The position numbers were made by a program, and so were the translations under genes. A stretch of DNA of 64,000 bases from Bromus sterilis (Eukaryota > Streptophyta > Magnoliopsida > Poales > Poaceae): positions 186,371,016 to 186,435,015 of the forward strand of contig OX465597.1 of the NCBI GenBank assembly GCA_950022295.1, written 5' to 3'. Below, piece after piece: positions 54,361-64,000 of this stretch (the stretch's first letter is position 1; each line of letters begins with the position of its first letter). The notes under the pieces were generated by a model. That model saw nothing but the letters and a program-made list of their open reading frames with translations. It did no database searches and had not been told where the DNA came from.

Positions 54361-54626
54361 AGTGGCGCATTTTTTCTGGCTTTAGTGGCGCACTGGGAAT
54401 GCTCCACCCCTAAGGAACCTTAGGCGTGGCACATATCAGAATGCGCCACCCCTAAGAGCTTATAGGTGGCGCATTTTGATATGCGCCATGCCTAAGGGCC
54501 TTAGGGGTGGCGCATCCAGAATGCGCCACCTATAATCCCTTATTAGTGGCTTGTAGTTAGTGGCGCATCCATAATGCGCCACTAAACAGAAAAAGGACGC
54601 CACTAAAAGGGCATTCCCTAGTAGTG
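54361..54626. repeat. 3' subterminal repeat array of CACTA-1
   Basis: About ten TGGCGCAT/ATGCGCCA units leading to the terminal repeat TTCCCTAGTAGTG. It is shorter than the 5' array. Confidence 0.85.
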
Positions 54627-54728
54627 CTGGTATCTTTGCCAAGGGAAATTTGCCGCTACGCTACATCTCAACCTTCCACTTAGGGTAACTAAAGAAGGGC
54701 GAGAGCTATTACCTCCTCGCTAGCATCA

Positions 54729-57442
54729 GACGCCTACTCCAGCTCCTTGTTGTCTTTTAAAACCGTCGAAGAACATCTTCCAAGAGTTGGAGAGGTCAGG
54801 TGGGCCGAGTGTTTGCAATTCCATCCAGTCGACCATAAAATCTGGGAGGATTTGTGTTTTAATTGTCGTCGGGTGCCGAAACTGCAGGTCACGAGGACTG
54901 AGCCTAATGTTCCACTCGACGACTCGCCCTGTAGCACCTGGGTTGTTGAGGATGTCCGAGAGTGGTGCGTTTCTCACCACCGTGATTGGGTGTTCGTCGA
55001 ATTAGTTGGATACTTTGCGTGACATCATGACGATGGCGTACACGAACTTCTGGTAGTGCGGGTACCTTTGATGAGACCGCTTGAGAACTTCGCTAAGATA
55101 GTGGATTGGCCTTTGGATGCCTTGCACTTTGCCTTCTTCAATGCGTTCGACGACGAGCGCGGTGCTGACTACGCTGCTCCGTGCCGCAATGTAGAGATAG
55201 AGGGGCTCTCGCTCCTTGGGCACAACTAAGGTTGGCGGGGTTGAGAGTGTCTTCTTCACGTCGGCGAATGCGTTCCGCGCTTCTTCTGTCCACTCGAACT
55301 TGCCCCCTTTCCTGAGCAGCTGGTAGAATGGTAGGGTTCTTTTTCCTAGCCTGCTGATGAAATGGCTCAAGGTTGTGAGTCATTCGGTGAGCTGTTGTAC
55401 ACCTTTTATGTGGACACGTTCTTGCATCCTGGCGAGTGTTTGTACCTTTTCTGGATTGGCTTCGACTCCTTGAGCAGAGACCATGTACCCCAGTAGCTTT
55501 CAGGAAGGGACGCCGAACCCGCACTTTTTTGGGTTGAGTTTGATCCTGTATCGGTTGAGTGCCCCGAAGGTTTCTCGGAGGTCGTCGAGCAGTGTGTCTG
55601 AGTTGTATGTTTTGACGACGATGTCGTCGATGTAAACTTGGACGTTTCTGCCGATTTATTCTTTTAAGCATGCTTGCATCATCCGCTGGTATGTTGCTCC
55701 GACGTTCTTCAACCCGAAAGGCATTGTATTGTAGCAGAACACACCGTATGGGGTGATGAACAAAGTATGCTCTTCGTCTTTCTCCAGATCCTGATCTGGT
55801 TGTACCTTGAGTATGCATCAAGGAATGATAGGAGGTCACATCTTGCAGTGGAGTCAATGATTTGGTCGATCCTTGGAAGAGGGAAGTGGTCCTTTGGGAA
55901 GTGCTTGTTGACGGGTCTGTAGTCGACGCACATGCGTAGTACATCGGTGTCTTTGTTGGGAACTAGCACGGGGTTTGCGATCCATGTGGCCTTATTTATT
56001 TCTCGGATGAACTTCGCATCGAGCAGTCTGTTGAATTCTTCTCCGATGGCTCCACGTCTTGGCTCGGAGAATCGGCGTAGCGCCTGTTTTACTGGTTTGA
56101 TGTTTGGATAGATCTGTAGTGCATGCTCCGCAAACTCTCGTGGTATTCTGGGCATGTCGGCTGGGCACCAAGCGAACATGTTACACTCCTCATGGAGGAA
56201 GGCTAGGAGGGCTATCGCCTTCTCTTAGGGTAGGTGGGCGTAGATCCATACCGTCTTGTCTGGGTGCATTGGATGCACCTGGTGGGTGACGGTGTCGCTG
56301 TCAACGCTGAAGTCCCGAGTAATTTCCTTATGGTGGCGAGTGGAAAGACGCTCCTGTCTACCACCATTGCTATTTCTTCAAGTTACTTTTGTGCTCCAAA
56401 TGTGTCCGAGACTTGATGGAAGTCTCAGTCGCATTGATCAAGCTTCCGTTGACTGTGATGATCCCTGCGGGTCCTCGCATCTTGAGCTTGAGGTATGCAT
56501 AGTGCGGGACTTCCATGAACTGGGCGAACGTTGAACGGCCGAGTATGGCGTGGTACTGTGATTTCGAGTCGAGCACTTCAAATTCTAGGGTCTCTCTTGC
56601 AAAGTTGCCCTTTTTCCCTAAGACCACGTCGAGCTTGATTGTTCCCAAGGAAGAGGCCGCCTCGCCTGGTGCTATGTCGTAGAGTGTGATTCTTGAGTTC
56701 TTCCAAACTAACTGCACGATCGACATCTTCCGTAGGGTGGCGGCGAAGATGATATTTAGACTGTTTCCTCCGTTCATGAACACTCGTGCCATATTGTATC
56801 CTTCGATCTGTGCCTCAAGGACTAGTTGCGCGTGTCCTGGTCTTGGAATTGCGGGTGGATGATCCTCTTGTGAGAAAGTGATGCTGACTTTCAAGTCGCA
56901 TAGGTAGTAGGGTTCTTTTTCTAGGATGTCCTCGGTTGCTTGGGCTTGGAGAGTGCTTGCCTCTTGCTTCATCTTTGAGGGTCTCCCTTCTTGGATCATG
57001 CACACCCGACCGTGAGACGGTGGGTACTTCTCTTCTGCGCTAGGCGCTGGTGGTGGTGCCGTCCTACGATCTTCTTTGTCCTTGCGTTGCTCTCTTACCT
57101 GAGACTCTCGGAGAGTTCAATAAAGAGTCAGCAGTTCCTGAGAGTGTGGCATGCCCTGAGCCGTCCCTCATAGTCTTCGAAATAATGGAATGTGCAGGCT
57201 CAGTCCAACTGCTCTCTGGGTGTAAGGTTGCTCGATTTTCCGTGTCTTCTTTTCCTAATGAACCGATATGTCCGCGAGTGATCTTTGGAGCGAGAGTAGA
57301 ACCTTAGGTCCAGCTCGATCATGTCGTGGATTGAGTGGTCTCAGATCATCTTGGCGAACTCGTCCGGTCTTCTGTCGGGATTGTAGTACTCGCCAGGACA
57401 TGTAGTCGTGTTATAGGAGCTGCGGGTGCTCGGCTGGTTATA
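54729..57442 (-). pseudogene. pol: Tat-lineage Ty3/Gypsy pol fragment, decayed
   Basis: Read on the minus strand from 57442: gag end (YYNPDRRPDEFAKMI), then 57005-56370 with EGRPSKMKQEA, PPAIPRPGHAQLVLEA, the retropepsin-like VFMNGGNSLNIIF and QYHAILGRSTFAQFMEVPHY. 56179-55709 has RT fingers and palm (KFIREINKATWIANPVLVPN, MCVDYRPVNKHFPKDHFPLP). 55370-55002 has the connection and RNase H N-side (FEWTEEARNAFADVK, RPIHYLSEVL). 54980-54726 ends in RNase H (SWKMFFDGFKRQQGAGVGV). The retropepsin aspartate is Asn (MNGG). Frameshifts and stops separate the pieces, and no integrase is present. It is the same lineage as 16164-17095. It is cut on the left by the Sabrina/WHAM-like element and on the right by CACTA-2. 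Confidence 0.8.
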
Positions 57443-57477
57443 CACTACTAGGGAAATAGCTATACATGGAAACCTTA

Positions 57478-57870
57478 TTAGTGGTGCATATATAAGCCAT
57501 GCGCCACCATCTATTAGGGGTGGCGCACTGACAAATAATGCGCCACCCATAAGACCTTAGGGGTGGTGCATTATTTTCCAGTGCGCCACCCCTAAGAGTG
57601 GGCCAGCCTGGATGAGCTTATACGTGGCGCATTTTGGATAATGCGCCACCCCTAAGAACCTTATAGGTGGCGCATTTCCAAAATGCGCAACCCCTAAGAG
57701 CTTAGGGGTGGCACATTCTGGAGATGCGCCACCCATAAGGTTCTTAGGGGTGGCGCATATCTGCAATGCTTAGTGGTGGCGCATTGCAGAAATGCGCCAC
57801 CCCTAAGAGCTTAGGGGTGGCACATTTCCAATATGCGCCACCACTGACTTGCAATATGCACCACTAAATG
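57478..57870. repeat. 5' subterminal repeat array of CACTA-2
   Basis: TGGCGCAT/ATGCGCCA units in both orientations, collinear with 35156-35520 but with one extra pair near 57760-57800. Confidence 0.85.
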
Positions 57871-58104
57871 CCTGGAGCTGCCCTTATCTACTCCACCCCA
57901 CCTACCACCTCTCATTCACTCCACACACTTCTCAAACTAGATCCACTCTTCTCACCCTAGATCTATTCGGTTTTCTCCTCCTCCCCACCTCATTTCTTCT
58001 ATTTATCCATCCATACTTGGCATTAAATCTATTTTGTTTCATATTAAAGTAAGTGGACCTCCTCCCCAACTCTTTTCTTCCATTTATCACCCATATACTT
58101 GCCT

Positions 58105-58352
58105 TTACTAGCTTGGGGTTTGTTGTATATGTGAAGCTTGGGTTTGATGTATATGTGAAGCTTGGGTTTGATGTATATGTGAAGTGTATATGTGAAGCTT
58201 GTGGTTTTTTGATGTATATGTGAAGCTTGTGGTGGTTTTGATGTATATGTGAAGTGTATATGTGAAGCTTGTGGTGGTTTGATGTATATGTGAAGCTTAT
58301 GGTGGTTCGATGTATATGTGAAGCTTATGGTGGTTTGATGTATATGTGAATC
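58105..58352. repeat. 25-bp minisatellite, about ten cores (CACTA-2)
   Basis: Same unit as at 35768 (TTTGATGTATATGTGAAGCT). Two truncated units (GTGTATATGTGAAGC at about 58182 and 58253) mark the copy-number gain over CACTA-1. Confidence 0.8.
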
Positions 58353-58367
58353 TTGAGTTGCCAATGT

Positions 58368-58470
58368 TTTGCCGAAATGTCGATTCATTTCAGTTTCGGC
58401 AAATTTCTGGCACACTCTCCGCATGCTCCCATGCATTATTAGGGAAGGTCATGCCGAATTTTTCCAGCGA
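58368..58470 (+). promoter_or_regulatory. ORF1 leader module with hairpin (CACTA-2)
   Basis: Stem TTTGCCGAAA (58368-58377) and TTTCGGCAAA (58394-58403), then CACACTCTCC and GGTCATGCCGAATTTTTCC. The stem is unchanged from CACTA-1 although the loop and flanks carry substitutions. Confidence 0.5.
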
Positions 58471-58534
58471 AGACTGTGATATATAATTGTATTGCTCTCT
58501 CTGTGCACGCAGGCGATCGATCCTGGTCCGCGAG

Positions 58535-61500
58535 ATGCTGAGCGATATCACCGTGGCTAGGTGGATGCAATGTGCGACAAACGACATGCTAAGGAATAAT
58601 AGGTCGGATATAAGATGTCCGTGTCAGAGATGCAAACTGCAGTGCGTGACCGAGCCTGATTCCAGAATATTGCAAAGACACATGAAGCGTAATGGTTTGA
58701 TGGATGACTACACACGGTGGATAAGTGATGAAGCTGGTGAGGAGGAGGACGTCAATGGTGGGTTGCCAGTAAATGAGGAAGGGCAACCAGACAACAGCGG
58801 TCGGCGAGAAGACAGAGAGTATCCCGTACATGATCATGAAGAAGATGCCGAAGCAGATCATGTAGATCAAGATGCCGGACATGAAGATCAAGATGTCGGA
58901 CATGAGGATTCAAGCTGGGTGCGGGACCCTCATGTTCAAGAGCTTCTTGTGAAAGAGGCGTTGAACGCAAGAGGTGCAGCTAGAGAGAAAGCCAAGATGT
59001 CGCAACTCGAGAAAGACGCGGTTACGAAGTTGTATGAAGGATGCAACGACGGGGATACCCGCTTGAATGTAACACTTTGGGCTATGGAGATGAAGGAAAA
59101 AGACAAATTGACCGACGAAAGCTTTGATGATAACATGGCATTCTGCCACGATCGTCTTCCGAAGGGCAACACGTGCCCAACTAGTTCGCTGAGGCCAAGA
59201 AAGTCCTGTGCCCTCTCGATCTTCCGCACGTTAAATACCACGTCTGCATAAATGATTGCATGATCTATCGGGGTGAGGAAGAAGAGAAAACCACATGCTC
59301 GGTGTGCGGTGTTAGTCGATACAAGAGAGGGAAGAAGGTTCCTAGAAAAGTGGTATGGTACTTTCCGATCACTCCTTGTCTGCAGATGTATTTCATAGAT
59401 CCCGAGGAAGCAAAGCTCATGACCTAGCACGCAGATAGAAAGAAGCTAAAAGAGGATGACCCGAACCCGGGTCCAGAAAAGGAGGACATGCTGAGGAACG
59501 CTTCAGATGGTAGCCAATGGACCACGTTAGACCTCGAATACCCAGATTTTGGGGAAGAACCTAGGAACCTCAGGATTGGTGTGAGCGCAGATGGAGTCAA
59601 TCTGTTTGGCGGCGAGAGCAGCACACACAGTACCTCGCCCTTGTTTGTATGCATATACAACCTTCCCCCCTGGAAGTGCATGAAGAAAAAGTACATAACA
59701 ATGTGTATGCTAGTTCAAGGGCCGAAACAACCAGGTTCAAACCTCAATCTATATCTCCAGCTGTTGAAAGAGGAGCTAGAAACGTTATGGAAAGACGGAG
59801 TCAATACATGGGACGTTGCCGCAAAAGAATATTTCCCAATGAAAGCCGCGGTGATCACGACGGTGCACGACTATCTCGGATACGGATATTTCTCAGGGCA
59901 TGTGGTCCAAGGATTCTGTGCATGCGTTAGGTGCATGATAATACAACGTACCTCCAGCTACCAAAAGATCCCGGATCTTCAAAAACCGTGTTCCAGGGGT
60001 CTCGGAGGTGGCTTCCCAAGAAACACGCGTGGATAAAACAGAGACATCTGTTCGATGGATGCGAGGAGTTCCGAGCACCCCTAGCTCGAAGGAGCGGCAA
60101 AGAAATCGACAACTTGCTGAAAACTTGGATAGATTGCCCCACGCCGGGAAAGAAAAAAAAGAAGACTCGGCCGTTGATGAGTGTATGGAAAGAGAGCTCT
60201 GTTTTCTGGGATTTGGAATACTGGAGTCTCCTCCGCAGTCCGCATATCACAAAGAACGTGTGTGAGAGCTTGTTTGGCACGCTGCTCAACATGCCGGAGA
60301 AGACCAATGACGGGCCAAAAGCAAGGAATGACTTGAAATTTATGGGCATCAGGAGGGAACTTCAGCGCCTTAGTGACGACGATGATGATCCGGAAGAGGA
60401 AGAGGATACGGGAACGCAAAACTCTCGCAAACGAAAAAGGGGACCAAGAAGAATACCGGGTATTGATCACTGCCCCCCCCCCCCCCGGCATGCTTCACTT
60501 TGTGAGAGGAGGAGATCAAGCGGTTTATCCACTGCCTCATAGGAGTAAAATTTCCGAACGGCTATGCGGGGAAGATAAGCAGATACCTAGACGAGGCGAA
60601 GCAGCGTTTCAGAGGGATGAAATCCCACGACTGTGCCGTGCTGATGATGCAGATTCTCCCGGTTGCGACCCGAGGGATAATGGACGAGCACGTCCGTAAA
60701 ACATTGTTTGGCCTTTGCAACTTTTTTGACGTCATCTCCCGGAATTCGATTTGCGCTACGCAACTCAAAAGGCTACAGGAGGAGATCGTGCTCATACTAT
60801 GCGAGCTTGAGATCTATTTCCCTCCCGCGTTCTTTGACATTATGGTGCATCTGCCGATCCATGTCGTGGAGTATAACATCCAACTCGGGCCTGCGTTTCT
60901 ACGCAGCATGATGCTGTTCGAAAGGATGAATGGACACATCAAAAAATACGTTCGTAACAGGTCCCATCCAGATGCAAGCATTGAGAAGGGCTTTCTAACC
61001 GAAGAGTGCATCTCTTTTTGCATGAATTATCCCAACACTGAGAACCCTGTTGGTCTGGCCGTCAACAAGCACTTTGGCAGGACCGATGGTTGTGGTCATC
61101 ACAAGGGAAGTCGCGCAATGCATGTCAACTTTGAGGGTCGAGACATCGACTTTGAAAGAGCAAGCCTAGTCGCGCTACAACACATCCAGCTGGTCGATCC
61201 TTGGATAGTAAAGCACAAGGATGTAATCAGGAAGAAGTACAGTGACCAGGGCCTGCAGATAACGGACCAAGATCCACGGCTAATCAAAGAGCACAACTCC
61301 AGTTTCATGACTTGGTTCAGGGACGAGCTTCGTGCTAATCCCCCGCGAAGGAACGCTTTCGAGGATGAAAAGATGATATTCACTTTGTCACAGGGTGCCG
61401 CACGCAACCTAATGACCTATCAAGCGTATGATATCAACGGCTACACATTCTACACAGAAGAAAAGGACAATATATGCGATTACCAGAACTCAGGGGTAAC

Positions 61501-61927
61501 GGGGATATTTTACACCGATGACGTGAAAGAAAGATTCTACGGAAGGATCGAGGACATATGGGAGCTCGACTACTGTGGAGAGAAGGTGCCGATGTTCCAT
61601 GTAAGATGGGACAAGAGCGTTGTAAAAGAAGATCGGTACTTCACCACCATGGTTATACCCAAAGCCAAATCCATTTCTACGGGCGCAAACGTCACCGCGA
61701 AAAAGGAGCCATGGGTACTAGCTAGCCAAGTGGACCAATGCTTCTTCATTACGGACCCATCAAAGCCGAGCCTCGTTGTAGTGAGGAGAGGAAAAAGAAA
61801 CATCATCGGAATGGATGGAGTGAAGAAAGGTCTCCTCCCGTTCAAGAGGAAAAGTGAAGGCATCCCGGGCCTAAATTATTCAACCACGACAAAGAAGGGC
61901 AAGAAGAAGATCGTGAGGAAACGATAG
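58535..61927 (+). pseudogene. tnp2: CACTA-2 ORF1: TNP2-type transposase, broken
   Basis: Same gene as 36043-39450. The ATG used in CACTA-1 is changed, so the first in-frame start is ATG 58535 (MLSDITVARW). Domains: CPCQRCKLQC; acidic GHEDQDVGHED; CSVCGVSRYKRG; GVSADGVNLFG; QGPKQPGSN; HITKNVCESL; a DUF4218-like block; a DUF4216-like end (QCFFITDPSKP) and a basic tail. The 3' part 60617-61927 (436 codons) is fully open. Breaks: frameshift near 59190; TAG near 59426 where CACTA-1 has TGG; frameshift near 59936; an 18-base deletion near 60240 between short CAT repeats; and a C run of ~16 at 60474 that shifts the frame. Damage differs from that in CACTA-1, so the two copies decayed independently. 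Confidence 0.85.
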
Positions 61928-62259
61928 CTAGATAGCTAGCTCCAAATTTAAGAAAAATATTTTGTAATCCATGATCACTTTGTGTATGCATGGATTTAAA
62001 ATGCACTTTGTAATTGATGATCATATTCTTATGTTTCCAAATGCCGTTATACCTTGTGTTTGTGGATCTTGGTTCGGCGACGACACGATTAAGGCATGGT
62101 ACGTGGGTCGATAGGATGAGTAACAGACACCGCTGGGAAGGAAGGCCATGGCCTCGTTAAAAAAACCAGATATTTAGTAGCGATAAAAAAATTAGTAGCA
62201 ATAAAAAAACCAGATAGATAGCTAGGCCAATTAATTCAACAATTTTTTTTAAAAAAACT
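61928..62259. other. 3' flank of ORF1 (CACTA-2)
   Basis: AT-rich DNA corresponding to 39451-39835, with a small duplication of TTAGTAGCGATAAAAAAA/TTAGTAGCAATAAAAAAA (62174 and 62191). No gene. Confidence 0.4.
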
Positions 62260-62440
62260 CTTAGAGGGTGGCGAATTCTGTATAAATGCGCCACTAAGTG
62301 TGCTTAGGGGTGGCGCATTTTGCCAGAATGCGCCACCAAGAGGTTTCTTATGCGTGGCGCATTATTCCCAAGATGCGCCACACTAAAGAAACCTCTTGGT
62401 GGTGCATTCTGCAAGAATGCGCCAACCCTAAGCCGTAACT
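62260..62440. repeat. Internal repeat palindrome (CACTA-2)
   Basis: TGGCGCAT-type units in inverted arrangement around an AGAGGTTTCTTATGCG/AAGAAACCTCTTGG core. It corresponds to 39836-39964 with one more unit on the left. Confidence 0.75.
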
Positions 62441-64000
62441 TCCACACGGCCCCTCCCCTTGCTTGTGCATAGTACCCATTCGATCCCCTCTCGAGCCCTA
62501 GCCGTAGTGGAGCACTAGCCTTCACCGTCCTCGCCGTCGACGCCGGAGCACTCGCCCCTCGACGCCGGAGCATGCGCCCCTCGACGCCGGAGCACTCCCC
62601 CTCGACACCACCGAATCACCCGCCCCTCGACGCCGGAACTGCCCCTCTATGCCACGCGGAGGAGCTGCTCGACGCCACCGGATCTGCTTGCCGCCACCGA
62701 AGCTTCTCGGCGCCACCATACCCCCTTGCCGCCACCGGAGCCGCCACCCCGACGCCCCCGAGGTGAGCCCCCTCGACGCCTCCATCTGCATCCCTGCCCC
62801 CCTGGTCATCTGCATTGTGTTCTTGCTCAAATTACGGTCACCCCAGCAGCAATAAAATCCATAGCATGACATTTGGATTTGACTTGTATTGTTTGCCTGA
62901 TGCACTAAGAAGATTAAAGTTCTGGTCATATGGGACATGAATTAATTCAATTTTTTGTTTATAATCGATGTATTTTGGTTACTTGCTGGTAGAGTCAGAT
63001 CGAAATGTCTATGATTTCCTCATGTGCAACTCAGTACTGAACATACATCATTTGTCTTGCTGCTGATGATGGGGTTGCTGGGGTACTCCACCTAAACATC
63101 GGGTCAATTTGGTGGTTCGGGGGTACTGAAATTTCATGGCCTCATTTTGTGAGTGAGCTATGTTGTGAGACATTTTTTGTGCTGGTTATGGTCATGATCT
63201 AGTAGAAATGGTGTAGAGCCTGAGACAATACAAGTTGTGTGCATAGATAGATAATTTAGTTCAATTTGAATTAAGAAACGTTTTGCATTATGGGATAGAG
63301 GCAGTAGTTTGCCCACCAAAACCTAACCAAAGTAGTCGAATCGAAGCAAATATGTGTGGATTTTCTATTCCTATGGTGCTAATTTCTCCTAGCTCTTCAT
63401 GGACAGAGAACCTCTTAATGTTTTATCACAAAAGTTTCCTTAGATACATGAAGATCTTAAGGTATAGTCTTGGTTTAGTTGTACTAGTATAGGCTGTGAT
63501 GAGTATATGCATCAAAGCTTGAAAGTCCTGTTATATGCCAGATATGCATCAAAGCTTGAAAGTTGGAATATCTACTGTTTTATCTCAGCATTTTTATCTG
63601 ATTTTCTGGTTTGACTCTTATATGCTTTAGTAAATATTAAAAAAGAGAGAGGAGAAAAACCACTAGGTAAGCATTTGTTATTATGAACATAATGATGAAA
63701 CTAGCAAGTGTAGAATCTGTTCTTCGATAGTTTTATATTTTGATGTGCCATTGTTACATGATCTCATCATGTTTGTCCACTGTTTTAGTCAAGCTCATTT
63801 TTTATCCATTTGCAAGTATACAGAATTTTCAATGCATTGTTTACCATATGAAATTTACCTATATATATGCTGTTTGAATATATACTGTTTGAATATCTAT
63901 TTTAGTGCATTGTTGTGCCTACATGTAGGCATTTGTCTTGTGTAGGTACAAATCATTATCCCCTTTCTCCCGAAATGTTGATTAACTTCCGTTTCGGTTG
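62441..64000 (+). promoter_or_regulatory. ORF2 upstream region of CACTA-2 (partial)
   Basis: GC-rich CGACGCCGGAGCA repeats at 62525-62640, then AT-rich intron-like DNA with a duplicated ATATGCATCAAAGCTTGAAAG (63505 and 63541). The 14-base palindrome GCCTACATGTAGGC follows at 63919, then a possible acceptor TTGTGTAG and the leader words CCCGAAATGTTGATT...TTCCGTTTCGG at the window edge. No complete gene. Confidence 0.5.

Larger units (their letters stand above)
35122..54626 (+). mobile_element. CACTA-1 DNA transposon (En/Spm superfamily), with nested retroelements
   Basis: It starts CACTACTAGGGAA (35122) and ends TTCCCTAGTAGTG (54626), a perfect 13-bp terminal inverted repeat. The 3-bp flanks are TTG and CTG, a target duplication with one change, inside an LTR. 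It is 19.5 kb as found, about 10.9 kb without the two nested CRM insertions. Order: 5' subterminal repeats, minisatellite, leader hairpin, ORF1 (TNP2 transposase), an internal repeat palindrome, GC-rich leader and intron, ORF2, 3' subterminal repeats. Both genes are broken, so it is not autonomous. The repeat family resembles Caspar-type CACTAs of Triticeae; that name is inference. Confidence 0.9.
33346..54728 (+). mobile_element. Second Sabrina/WHAM-like element, 3' part, split by CACTA-1
   Basis: 33346-33612 repeats the 3' internal end of element 1 (14240-14503) up to GGAATTAAGCTTGGGGCTGT. 33613-35121 is the first ~1.5 kb of its LTR (TGATACGTCC start). The LTR resumes at 54627 with CTGGTATC and ends GCTAGCATCA at 54728. 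The gap is exactly CACTA-1. The 5' LTR, gag and most of the internal region are missing, so this is the truncated 3' end of an older copy. Confidence 0.85.
57443..64000 (+). mobile_element. CACTA-2 DNA transposon, 5' part (continues past window)
   Basis: It starts CACTACTAGGGAA like CACTA-1, after the flank ATA, and keeps the same orientation and order: subterminal array, minisatellite, leader hairpin, TNP2 gene, internal repeat block and ORF2 leader. The window ends within the ORF2 leader module. It is inserted in a Tat-lineage Gypsy fragment. Many small differences from CACTA-1 show two separate insertions of one family, not a segmental copy. Confidence 0.9.

Noticed and set aside
54729..57442. 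Treating the minus-strand RT/RNase H pieces as part of a CRM element
   Set aside because: Motifs (YHAILGRSTFAQF, FFDGFKRQQGAGVGV) are of the Tat type and do not match the CRM frames in this window.

Overview
This window is plant nuclear DNA, almost certainly from a large-genome grass of the wheat/barley tribe (Triticeae). The reasons are long-LTR solo elements with TGTAACA...TTACA ends, a gag-only element whose LTR starts TGATACG in the Sabrina/WHAM manner, CACTA transposons with TGGCGCAT subterminal repeats, and CRM-type Ty3/Gypsy elements, all nested in one another. Nearly every base can be assigned to a transposable element. There are no rRNA or tRNA genes, no CRISPR arrays and no operons that I can see. 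The only candidate for host coding sequence is a broken B3-like DNA-binding gene.

Layout. 1-800: end of a CACTA element (TTTGCCGTCTG repeats) that interrupts the left LTR of a Sabrina/WHAM-like element. 801-16163: that element (LTR remnant, PBS, broken gag-protease, no pol, right LTR), split by two solo LTRs of a very long LTR family (1444-5943, flanks CAGTG/AAGTG; 9310-13342, TSD CATAC). 16164-17095: decayed Tat-lineage Gypsy protease region. 17096-18430: unassigned LTR-like DNA. 18430-18911 plus 30336-30792: a candidate promoter with a TATA box, a 5' leader and a truncated B3-like exon, separated by an 11.4-kb insertion (TSD CTTTC). That insertion is a third long solo LTR (18917-30335), itself filled by a CRM-type array (complete element A, truncated element B) and a CACTA end. 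30793-33345: a hairpin and an unclassified repeat-rich block. 33346-35121 plus 54627-54728: a second Sabrina/WHAM-like 3' end, split by CACTA-1.

35122-54626: CACTA-1, with broken TNP2 transposase (ORF1) and broken ORF2 genes. ORF2 is hit by a CRM solo LTR (42240-43155, TSD CTAAA) and by a complete CRM-type element with an open 1,700-codon gag-pol frame (44792-52509, TSD GGAGA). 54729-57442: a second Tat-lineage Gypsy fragment, minus strand. 57443-64000: CACTA-2, a close relative of CACTA-1 cut by the window edge.

How the parts relate. The two CRM frames (20229-25316 and 45401-50491, both minus) are the only long intact genes. They encode gag, protease, RT, RNase H and integrase, and their last ~100 codons lie inside the 3' LTR. 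The CACTA ORF1/ORF2 pairs are a transposase and its partner. In this family both genes appear to sit behind the same kind of control cassette: a subterminal-type repeat array, a pyrimidine- or GC-rich stretch and a shared leader motif. Target-site duplications give the insertion order directly. The clearest leads are the split B3-like gene, the duplicated CACTA leader module, the ORF2 protease-like domain that lacks catalytic residues, and the unexplained ~170-bp tandem repeats at 32530-33180.
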